From Hymenoscyphus infarciens (lineage: Eukaryota > Ascomycota > Leotiomycetes > Helotiales > Helotiaceae), in contig LLCB01000007.1 of the NCBI GenBank assembly GCA_001414345.1, forward strand, positions 124,001-188,000: 64,000 nt of DNA, read 5' to 3'. The notes below the pieces were generated by a model. It had not been told where the DNA came from, searched no databases, and saw only the letters and a list, made by a program, of their open reading frames with translations. A program made the translations under genes and the position numbers. Below are positions 55,691 to 64,000 of this stretch, one piece after another. Every line of letters begins with the position of its first letter. The first letter of the stretch is position 1.

Positions 55691-57695
55691 ATGCTTTTCC
55701 GATTGGTGTTTTTCGTCCTTCAACTGCGTGCTGCATTTGCATTTCCTAACGACAATTCGATCCTGGAAAGGGGCGTGGTAGAAGCACCCCTGGATGTTTT
55801 CCAAGTCGAAGCACCACTCAGAGCTAGCTATGAAGGAGCCAGTTGTCAGCAAGTCGTTATTCAACATGAGTTTGCGGCTAGTTATGGAACTCCATATGTT
55901 GGTAAATATGCAAGAATTGTCCCATGCCATTTGTTGAGACTGATTGGGTTGAAGGAACATATACCCCGCCAAAGGATTGTACATTCACAACTACAATCTT
56001 CAATCTCTCAGTGACATCATCTGGAATAAATTATGATAGACTTTGGCTTGTATATTTTGGGGATATTGAGGTACTGAGACCTCCTCCTGTATGGTGGAAT
56101 ATCTTACTAAAATTCTCTGGCAGATCTGGCGAATGACAACTGCAATGCCAGTAAGAACAGGTATCTTTTGGAACTACCAAAAGGATGTTACAATCTTTGA
56201 TTCCCTTCTTCGGTCTGAACAGAAGGTTATCTTGGGTCTCGATAATCTTCACGATTCAGTTTTCACAGGATCGTAAGTTTTCAGAAATCTCTTCCAGAAC
56301 TAATGGCCTCCTGCTAAGCAAGTCTAGATATAATATTACCATCACTGCTTTATATTTCGATGACGGAGAATCTTTAACGCCGGCAGACTTGATTTTACCA
56401 ATTTCTTCCAAATCTTCCGGGGAAAGCAAAACTTCAGTCATATCTCTACCAGATGGAAATGCAACTACCTCTATAACTTTTCCACGGAATGCTGAGAGGG
56501 CGGTTGTCAGTATTCTGGCAAGTGGAAATGGTGCTGAGGAGTTCTGGTTCAGAAACGTGCTCACAGAGTACTTGAATACGTTTAATAACACAAATCTTTA
56601 TGGGTACAGTCCATTCCGAGAGGTACAGCTTCTCATCGATGGAGTTTTGGCTGGCGCCAGTTGGCCATTTCCAATTATCTTTACCGGTGGTATCAGCCCG
56701 GGATTGTGGGTGCCAATCGTAGGGATCGATACATACGATCTACCAAGTTTTGAAATTGATGTCAGCCCATGGCTGGGAATCCTGTGCGATGGAAAAGGAC
56801 ATTCTTTCGAGATCAAGGTTATGGGTTACGATTCAAAAACAACTTTTGGTACTGTTGGCTCGAACTGGTGGGTCTCAGGAAGTGTCTTCGTATGGACCGA
56901 TCAACACGGGAATCAAACGATCGGAACTGTAAGTCATAACCCCCATGGTGTAGCTATGTACAAGACTAACCTTTTCCCCAGCCTATCTCGTCACATTTAC
57001 CACTGCCAGATTTCCATTTCACACCCCAGATCACTTCGGACTCCGGTAAGAATACCAGTTTCTGGTCTCAATTAATTGCTCGCCGCAGTCTATCCCACAC
57101 ATCGTCAATTACCACCTCATCTGGAACACGACAACTTACATTCGCTCAGAATCTCTCCTACAACAATATCAAAAACTTCACCGCCGATGGTTCTAACAAA
57201 ACAGTTTCTCAACGCACCCAAGGAAGCACATCCTTCACCTCATACTCCAACGGAACCCCAATCACCAACTCCTTCTCTTACCCAATATCCTTCACTTCTG
57301 ACCTAATCAATCCACAAGATTTCCAAGCCACAAACTCCACCTTAATAGCAACTCTCGACCGCTCAGTTCTCAGTTCTACAAAATCAATTTTGCCATATCT
57401 CACACAACAGGCATCTGCTCAAGTTCCGGAATCACTGGCAACAAGACAGAATGGGAGTTGTATCTATTTCTGGAATAATACTTATTATCAATTTGCCGGG
57501 GCTATTGATCCAGCGTTGGGATCGGTTGGGGAGACCGAGCAGTGGTATTCTTTCAAGGGGAAGCTGGGAGGGTATGGGAGGCATGTTAAGGCTGTTGATG
57601 GGTATGAACCTGTTTTGGTGGTGGATGGGGAGTATGAGAATATTATTGTGGTGCCAGAAACTCAGGTTGAGGGGTTTGGGAGTGAAAAATTGTGA
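55691..57695 (+). CDS. Secreted peptide-N-glycanase A-type amidase (PNGase A family)
   Basis: The family removes intact N-glycans from glycopeptides by cleaving the Asn-GlcNAc amide bond. Five exons: 55691-55901, 55955-56070, 56124-56272, 56328-56928, 56982-57695; all four introns are 53-55 nt; 596 residues. Residues 1-19 (MLFRLVFFVLQLRAAFAFP) are a signal peptide. Family blocks: GTPYVGTYTPPKDC (across intron 1), YDRLWLVYFGDIEIWRMTTA (across intron 2), MPVRTGIFWNYQKDVTIFDS, GYSPFREVQLLIDGVLAG, WPFPIIFTGGISPGLWVPI and VGIDTYDLPSFEIDVSPWL. Several NxS/T sequons suggest that the protein itself is glycosylated. A local start 30 codons upstream in frame is TTG and was rejected. Confidence 0.9.
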
Positions 57696-60339
57696 TGATG
57701 TGCTAGCGGTCCTCGTGTAAATTCTCAGACTGGGCACATTATAATTAAAGTATGAGTTGGGATACGCCAATTTATCGATAATTTCTGCTTGTCACATTGA
57801 AAGTGGCTACAAATCGGGGACTTGTATAAATTTCTCTGGAGTCTGTTCAATCAAAGTAGTTTTTCCGACCCTTCTCAGATAACATTTTATTTTCATCCTT
57901 AGGGATATAAACTTCCCATCAGCACAGATAAAGAGCCCTCGTGTCTGCTTGACCATTTTCTACGATCAATATAACTTATAGGACATACGACAGAAAGGCA
58001 ACTGGTTCTCTTGCGAAGCAAGGGTAACTATCAAAAATGAGGTCAGTGAGATGTGTGTGCGAGGGCTGCGATCGACGTGGGAGGGCCAAGGTTACAAAAG
58101 TTGCTTGGGATCAAATTCAGGATTGAAGTAAACACCGTTGAGACTAATCCTGCTTCCTAGATCAACGTGCTTCCCGATAAAACTGGTGTCATGATTCGCG
58201 ATTGACATGTAAAACCTGCGGAGTATGTGGTGTAGTGACGAAGTCGTGAGTGACCGAGCAATGGCACTTCAGGTTGTCATCAAGGAGAGGAGATTTGTGG
58301 AGACCCCGGACTACAAAGCGCACCTCAACTACTCTAGATTCGCTTGAATAGTCCCAAATCGCAAGTCGGCTCTCAGCTGGTAATTTGTTGAAGGGCTGGT
58401 GTCACGCAATGAGTTGCTCCGTCTGTTGTGATGACGTGGCATTTTGGGTGATTTGCGACCGCGCCACATGGCATTCGTAGACTCGACTCGGGAAGGCAAT
58501 TTGATATCTGATATCTAATATCTGAGAGGGAAGAGAGAGTGTCGACTGCAGTGGCTGAAGTGTTCCTTTCAAGGTAGACCCAGGTTATGACTTGTGCGAA
58601 ACCCCGAACACCCGCAGATGGTTGTACTCGAGTAGAGACTTGACCGCTGTGAAGATGTGTTATGTCATAAAAGAAGGTAATTTCAGGGCAGCCTTGAGTT
58701 ATTCCGAACAACATGCTTTATAGTATGTAGCTGGATTTGATAGTTATCAGTGATGTGAAGGCAATTTCAGCTTTGAGTTATCCAACAGACAACCGATCAG
58801 AAAAACTTGTGCAGACTCAAAATCTCTTACAACGTCCTGCTTTAAAAACGTGATTTTCCAGGAGCACCAAAAAAGTGCTTAACACTAGAAAAGGTAGAAT
58901 TGCCCCTCTCTGATTTTACGGCACTCACTTCTCTAGAGATTAAGCCCTATAATACAATTAAAGTTGGACACTTTCTAAGTAATTTTTTATACTTTATATA
59001 TACTCTAGAAGTGTTCTCCTTTTAGAATCTTAAAAGGGGCAAAAGGTCGATTTTTGAGGAGGCTAGTACGAGCCATAGGCTTTGCGACTAGGGCTCTTTA
59101 TATTAAAACATATAGATGTACTTAATCAGGGACCGTTAAAGCTTATTTCTCTCGCATGGTTTATATGGCAGAGGCGTAGTTGTTAGGAAACTAAGAGGGG
59201 CATATTCTAAAAAAGTGGTGTAGGTAACATTTTTTGGTGTTCTTGGAAATGGATCTTAATGGTGATGGGATTCATGTAGGAGTGATGGAGAGGTGGAGCT
59301 CAGTGCCTGGCTATATACAGGGCAAACTAGTAAGGGTCGTTCCTGCCCTAACAACGTGCACGTCGCTGTAGCTGGTGAATTAGCTCTATGCCGAAAAATC
59401 TGAACAGAAAGTCTTTATCTTATCAGGGTATTGTTCAGTTTGCCTTCCTCCATAACAGTTTATTAATTGTTCAAGATGATTGCCTTCTGTAGAAAATATA
59501 GCAAAATCTTTGTGACTTGTTATGATGAGAAGCTCAAGTTACCACAAGCACTACTTAACCTCTCCTATACAAGTTGTAGGTCAAGGGAATATCTCATGGT
59601 TCCATTGGTCACTTACCAACATATTCTTTTGTATTTACTTAAAAATCTCCAAAAGAAAGCTAAGACAATAAAAACCACAACGTCACCAGCTTTTTTAAGT
59701 GATTTTCATCCACAACAACGTCAACATGATACAGTTAGTGGTTGCACTAACGTTCAGCATACAATTGGCAACCTCTATCCAGCAACATTTCGCTTAGAAC
59801 TGGTTGAAAAAACTGGGTGTAGTCTTGATAGAGGAATAGATATTAGAGTTCATTTATGCAAGCTTTGTATGGAAAGCTCATTAGAGAATCTTAAATCTTG
59901 AAACTGATTTCTAGAGCCAGCGTTTTCTCTCAGGCAGGTTGAATTGACTTCCAAGCTGTAGAAGAGTTCGCAAGATCGTTGGGGAAAACAAGAATTGTGT
60001 AGCCCGTGGAAATTTTGGCTTGATGAGAACTGTGCGGCGGGGTATAATGGAAGTTTTTTAAGGTAATACAACAAATATGCGCGAATCATGGACAATTTTC
60101 AACACAACCCATATATTGCGTGCTAATATATGGCGTTTTCCGGTTCTCTCCGAGGTACCCATATACAGTGGCGCCGACGGGACTCAGTCACTGCCGCCCC
60201 CCCCCCACTTTTGGAAAGGGTCTCGTCAATTTCGCCGAAAATGACTGACTGGAACTCAGGAAAGTTATGACTGGTCCTCTCGATTGATTTTTGGAATCCC
60301 GCATTCAAAAATTAAATCGAGAACCACGACGATATCGAA
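57696..60339. other. Long intergenic region with one TIR element
   Basis: No supported gene. Frames 58373-58714 (reverse, 113 codons) and 59467-59901 (plus, ATG at 59476, about 141 codons) have no recognisable content and no splice support. A TIR element occupies 58855-59249. A C10 tract is at about 60198-60207. Confidence 0.5.
58855..59249. mobile_element. Short element with long terminal inverted repeats
   Basis: Left end TTTTCCAGGAGCACCAAAAA; reverse complement of right end TTTCCAAGAACACCAAAAAA. Similarity resumes inside: TAGAATTGCCCCTCT (left) against TAGAATATGCCCCTCT (right, reverse complement), giving interrupted TIRs of about 70 bp. The AT-rich interior has no ORF. About 395 bp. Confidence 0.6.
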
Positions 60340-61612
60340 ATGGCAAGTCGAAGCTACACTTTGGACCAAGTTTCTCTCTGGGAGAACTATGTTTCTCTAC
60401 CCGCTCGCTTTCACCACCATGCTTCTCCAACACTTAACCTCCAAAATCTCACAGTATTGCATACTCATCAAATAGCAAGAATCCCATACGAGAATTTGTC
60501 ATTGCACTACTCCCCCATTGGCCGAGTTTCCTTGAACCCACAGGATTTATTTCAAAAAATTGTAGGAAATTCTAGGGGGAGAGGTGGGTATTGTATGGAA
60601 GGCTCGATTTTCTTCAATTCAATCTTGAGAAGTTTGGGATTCAGAGTTGAGATGAGAGGCGTGAGAATTCGTCCTAGAGCTGGGTAAGCAATGCCTGTCT
60701 AATTCATGCCTGTCTCTCGAAGTACTGAATCGAAAATAGAGGTGTGCCAAACGGGAAGTTTACTGGATGGTAAGTTGCGAATCGAAGTCCAATTTTGTGT
60801 TGTCTTTCCTTGGCTCATCGGTAACCAAGGGTTCATATTGTGAATATTGTCACGCTTCCTGATGGCTCAAAATACTCACTTGACGGTACACTCATCTGCT
60901 CTTCCATCCCATGTACAAGCTCAATCATTAATAGTTGCATTCGGTGGTGATGGACAAGTCCTTCCTCTCCCTCTCACACCTTCCCCAAAAGAACCCCCAA
61001 TCTTCACAAATATTGGAAGTCAGCAAATTCGACTCATCCACGCACCAGTCTCACCTGAAGACCGGGAGTCGCCGGCAGCCACACAAGCCCTCTCCTCTCA
61101 ATACACAACCTCCGTAGATTCTGAGCCCCAAAAGTTCTGGATTTATCAGTATCGGAATAGCATCGATAAACCCTGGAATACCTTCTATGAATTTGGAGAT
61201 TTGGAGTTCTTTCCTCCGGATTTTGAGGTCATGAATCATTATACCAGCACCTACCCGACGCTCCCAAACTTTCAGATATCGACTGTGCTTATCGTGAAAT
61301 TTGTGTTAGAGGAAGTAGCAAGTCTCGAGGTCGGGAAAGGAGATTCGAAGGTTCGGAAAGTGGCTGGAAAGATCATGTTGGTAAATGGCGATGTGAAGAG
61401 GAACAATGGCGGTAAAACCGAGACAATTCTGGTAAGTGAATTTATGAAATTCCCGTTCTCGTAACTAGGGTTTTGTTGGTTCTGATTTCTTGCAATAGAG
61501 TTGTAAGACCGAAGAGGAGAGAGTTCGGGCGATTAAGGAGCACTTTGGAATTGATTTAGTAAAAGTTGAGGTAAATGGGATAAAAGGGAGGGCGGTTGAG
61601 TTGGTCGCATGA
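60340..61612 (+). CDS. Arylamine N-acetyltransferase (NAT)
   Basis: Transfers acetyl (or malonyl) groups from CoA to arylamines; fungal NATs detoxify plant- and microbe-derived arylamines such as aminophenols. Five exons: 60340-60683, 60740-60769, 60830-60885, 60935-61431, 61499-61612, giving 346 residues. The catalytic triad is intact and spread over three exons: Cys in RGRGGYCMEGSIFFN, His in GKFTGWVHIVNIV (created by joining the 30-nt exon 2 to exon 3), Asp in SLDVAFGGDG (across intron 3). The N-terminal HTHQIARIPYENLSLHY is the family helical domain. Exon 2 encodes only GVPNGKFTG and is easy to miss. The C-terminus EEERVRAIKEHFGIDL is typical. Substrate unknown. Confidence 0.93.
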
Positions 61613-61851
61613 TTGTCGAGAGGTCTGTTGGGTTTCAGAACGAAAAGTATCTTTGATTCTTTACAGTAGGCTTCGTTGATGTTAAATATAACAATAGTAG
61701 AAATAGAGTGCAGAATCATTCGGGTCGTTTCCAAACAATGTTGAAGAGAGGGGAGAATCTGGAGAAACGATTGGTGAGATTGAGACGGAAAAGTGAGAAG
61801 TCGGTCGTCCGAAAACAAACAAGAAGAATTCCGAAATGAAGGAGAGTTCTT

Positions 61852-62247
61852 ATGAATTCAATGCAAACAGTTTCAAGTTTTTACTTCGTCCCATGCGAAA
61901 CTATTACTGCGGATTTTGTGGGGTTTTGGCCAATTTTCATGAGGGGTTGTTTCGCTTCTGCCGTAATAGCTTCGCCAGGGACGAAGTTGGTTTGCGAGAA
62001 ATGCTGCGCCTGGACTGAGTTTGTTGAACCTGGAGTGGACATATCGACTTTCAAGAAACCAGGGTTGGTCGGGCATAAGGAGGTGGTCGTCGTCTTCGTC
62101 CCGGTAGTTGGCGGCCCCATAGTCCCATACTTCGTCCCAAGCGTAACAGTCCATAGCGGGACCCAGCAAAGCAGGGTTTATATAGGAGGCCCCGTTATGG
62201 ACTGTTACGCCTGGGACGAAGTAAGTACACTCGGAGGCTATTTTTAA
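61852..62247 (+). CDS. Open frame of 131 codons over the inverted repeats (doubtful gene)
   Basis: Reads MNSMQTVSSFYFVPCETITA at the start and YFVPSVTVHSGTQQSRVYIG, then VMDCYAWDEVSTLGGYF at the end. The antisense frame (62277-61873, 134 codons) is also open and repeats the same words, YFVPGVTVHNG and CYAWDEV, because the DNA is palindromic. I cannot decide which strand, if any, is coding. Neither frame has a signal peptide or a recognised domain. Confidence 0.25.
   Translation: MNSMQTVSSFYFVPCETITADFVGFWPIFMRGCFASAVIASPGTKLVCEKCCAWTEFVEPGVDISTFKKPGLVGHKEVVVVFVPVVGGPIVPYFVPSVTVHSGTQQSRVYIGGPVMDCYAWDEVSTLGGYF
61883..61987. repeat. Inverted repeat A (imperfect 27-30 bp arms)
   Basis: Left arm 61883-61912 (ACTTCGTCCCATGCGAAACT...) pairs with right arm 61961-61987 read in reverse complement (ACTTCGTCCCTGGCGAAGCT...); the spacer is about 48 nt. 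The outer ten bases are identical to those of inverted repeat B. Confidence 0.8.
62129..62222. repeat. Inverted repeat B (32 bp arms, 30 of 32 matching)
   Basis: Left arm 62129-62160 and right arm 62191-62222 are reverse complements except at two positions, both purine transitions; the loop is 30 nt. RNA from either strand would form a strong hairpin. Confidence 0.88.
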
Positions 62248-63269
62248 TTGCTTTAATACACGGACCATGGAGAGCACGTGAGGTATCTTTTGGGCGGGGC
62301 AATTCCCTTAAAGCCGAGTCTCACCACAAGCGAGAGTCCGAAGTCTAGCCAGCAATTGTACACCTCCTTTCCTACAACTCGAGTATCATTTCGTTCTAAG
62401 GATGCACTATTCATTGCACAACCCAAGTTATTCGCATATAAATCGTCATACTTATGAGCAATCTATTCAACACCATAGATCTAGAGTCTTTCGTGTCATC
62501 TATGTGGTTCTGAGGATCTGCAGTGTGAAACATCACTAGGGAAAGCATGACGACAACTCTCCAATATCAGATCATCACCTAGGTCGCGAGAGAAGGGTTG
62601 CCGAAGTTTAAAGAAACCAACCAATATAGAAGTAGAATCATGACCCATCATTTAGCCTTGACACCATTGGACGGGTCTTGGAAGAGGGTTCGAAAACATG
62701 CTTGGTCTTGGCAAACACATCAACTTGACTGCGACTAGACCGCAGCTGTTGGTCCAGCAACATTCGAGGATTTCCGGTCTGCGCAAAGTCCGGAGGCACC
62801 GCCTTGTTGAGGGTTAATTAGGAAGAATGGGGCTCTTACGCATAACCGTCGCCACAATGATGACCACAAGGCTGGAAAACGTGGATGCTGTCGACCACAT
62901 TTGCTGGCGACAGCGGGGAAATCGAACTTGAAACTTTGATAGTGGAGAATTAACTTCATCGGAAGACGACGACCATGGAAAATCTACCCTCCCAAGTCTC
63001 GTACGAACAACAAGCACATCAATCAAGTGATTCGGACTTTAGAAGAAAGTGTATTGCGTCTGATGTATAAGTATACTCTGCTTTCCATCTGTATAACCTC
63101 ATCTTCACAGTTCACCCTCTTCTTCTTTCTTCATCTTCAGCATCAAACATTCTTTCTTCGACAGAAATCTTCTTCAGCATTTCTTCCCTTCTTTCAACGG
63201 CAGTGCCTCTTTCATACACTTCCGATTCATCAACTTCCATCACCTTCATCAACCCTCAATAACTTCATC

Positions 63270-64000
63270 ATGAGATTTACACCTTTCGTCATTGCTGCCC
63301 TTGTCGGCTCCTCAGCTGCAGCTTCTTTTCGCCGTGGTGGCTCAAAAGCATCTGGAGCCGTCGGCAAAGCTCCAGGAGCCGCAAAGGCAACCGGGGCCAA
63401 AGCACCTGGAGGCTTTGGACAAGGAGCTCAAAAATCTGGAGGTTCAGCTTTTCCTTCCGGGTTTGCTGATGGAAATGGTGGCCAAGGAACACAACAAGAT
63501 AGAAGCTCACGACTCGGGATACTGGGTGGACCACTAACTGCTAATGCCGCTGCTCAAACCGGAGCACCTCCTGGCGGAAACGGACCACGACCAAGGTAAT
63601 TTACATTCCACTCATAAGTGCTAGACAAGCAATCATACTAATATAATTTAGTGGACCAATTCCTAGCGGACCAATTCCAAGCGGTGGTCCTGGGGGCGCT
63701 TTTCCAAGGTAAGAAAAGCATTTCGTTTCCAGTTACATTGGCTAACACTTTCTAGTGGATTTGGAGGCCCTGGTGATCAACAACCTGGCTCTCCTGGAGG
63801 ACAATCTGGTGCACCAAAAGCTACCAAGTTAGGAAAACAAGCCGAATTTTCTGGCGCCATCCCAAGTGGACCAAAACCATCGTAAGTCATATGCCTTTTC
63901 CACACAAAATTTATGCAAACTGAGAATTCTTTAGCGGAGGTCGTGGTGGCTTCGAATCAGGAGCCGAACGACCATCTGGCGTTCGACCATCACGAGGAGC
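63270..64000 (+). CDS. Secreted Gly/Pro/Ser-rich protein, 3' end outside window
   Basis: Starts MRFTPFVIAALVGSSAAASF, a clear signal peptide followed by a Gly/Ala/Lys/Ser-rich low-complexity chain (SKASGAVGKAPGAAKATGAK). Exons in view: 63270-63595, 63652-63708, 63756-63881, 63935->64000; introns 56, 47 and 53 nt, all GT-AG. Every junction falls inside a Ser codon before Gly (AG|T or TC|C, phase 2), and exons carry SGP(I/K)PS-type repeats, so exons could be added or lost without frame damage. No catalytic domain is seen. A cell-wall or extracellular structural protein is plausible; an effector role cannot be judged. An upstream extension of the frame to 63027 lacks support, since the signal peptide starts at the ATG used here. 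Confidence 0.78.

Larger units (their letters stand above)
61613..63269. other. Intergenic region with nested inverted repeats
   Basis: 61852-62277 contains the paired inverted repeats listed next. 62280-63269 has no feature beyond pyrimidine-rich leader sequence before the next gene (CTTCTTC runs at 63110-63200). Confidence 0.5.

Noticed and set aside
57000..57105. Possible sixth intron in the PNGase A gene (GTAAGA at 57045, CAG at 57088)
   Set aside because: The genomic frame reads straight through without a stop (SGKNTSFWSQLIARRSLSHT) and matches the family better; splicing there would shift the frame into a stop.
59467..59901. 144-codon frame left of the N-acetyltransferase gene
   Set aside because: Starts at TTG (ATG at 59476), has no domain, signal peptide or splice context; not enough to call a gene.
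61873..62277. Antisense 134-codon frame over the inverted repeats
   Set aside because: Its similarity to the plus-strand frame follows directly from the palindromic DNA, so openness on both strands is not independent evidence for a gene. Kept only as part of the finding.
1..64000. CRISPR array, bacterial operons, rRNA genes or a large secondary-metabolite cluster
   Set aside because: No regular repeat-spacer array, no PKS/NRPS/terpene-cyclase signatures and no rRNA-like sequence were seen; the genome is eukaryotic.

Overview
This is a stretch of a filamentous ascomycete (Pezizomycotina) nuclear genome. Reasons: 46-160 nt GT-AG introns with CTAAC/CTGAC-type branch sites, fungus-restricted families (VID27, DUF2434, Zn2Cys6 regulator, fungal PNGase A), and a retrotransposon ruined by C-to-T/G-to-A transitions of the repeat-induced point mutation (RIP) type. 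A leotiomycete (Helotiales-like) source is my best guess from general gene style; it was not tested.

Layout. 1-25 kb is gene-bearing: 3' part of ATG9; a single-pass membrane protein with a charged coiled-coil tail; a mitoferrin-type mitochondrial carrier (8 exons); a MIT/AAA ATPase of the Sap1/spastin group; VID27 (GC-AG intron); a broken F-box gene; a type II membrane protein with a beta-repeat lumenal part; a ketopantoate reductase; and the complex I subunit NDUFA13/GRIM-19, convergent with the reductase. 25-37 kb is AT-rich and nearly gene-free. It holds a 0.5 kb TIR element (second copy at 13.1 kb) and one complete but dead Ty1/copia retrotransposon (28,689-36,633) with 130 bp LTRs, a GATAT target duplication and an extra decayed ORF after pol. 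38-45 kb carries COG5, a DUF2434 membrane protein and an APC amino-acid permease.

45.6-52.9 kb is the most coherent functional block: a Zn2Cys6 regulator, divergent from a GH78 alpha-L-rhamnosidase that has no signal peptide, followed by an MFS sugar transporter. This suggests uptake of a rhamnose-containing compound with cytosolic hydrolysis under a local regulator. The rest holds a secreted PNGase A-type amidase, an arylamine N-acetyltransferase with an intact Cys-His-Asp triad, two more short TIR elements, a locus of nested near-perfect inverted repeats open on both strands, and the 5' part of a secreted Gly/Pro/Ser-rich protein built from phase-identical exons.

Exon structures were built by hand from splice signals, reading frame and family similarity recalled from knowledge; no search was run. 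Limits of decayed elements are approximate except the LTRs.
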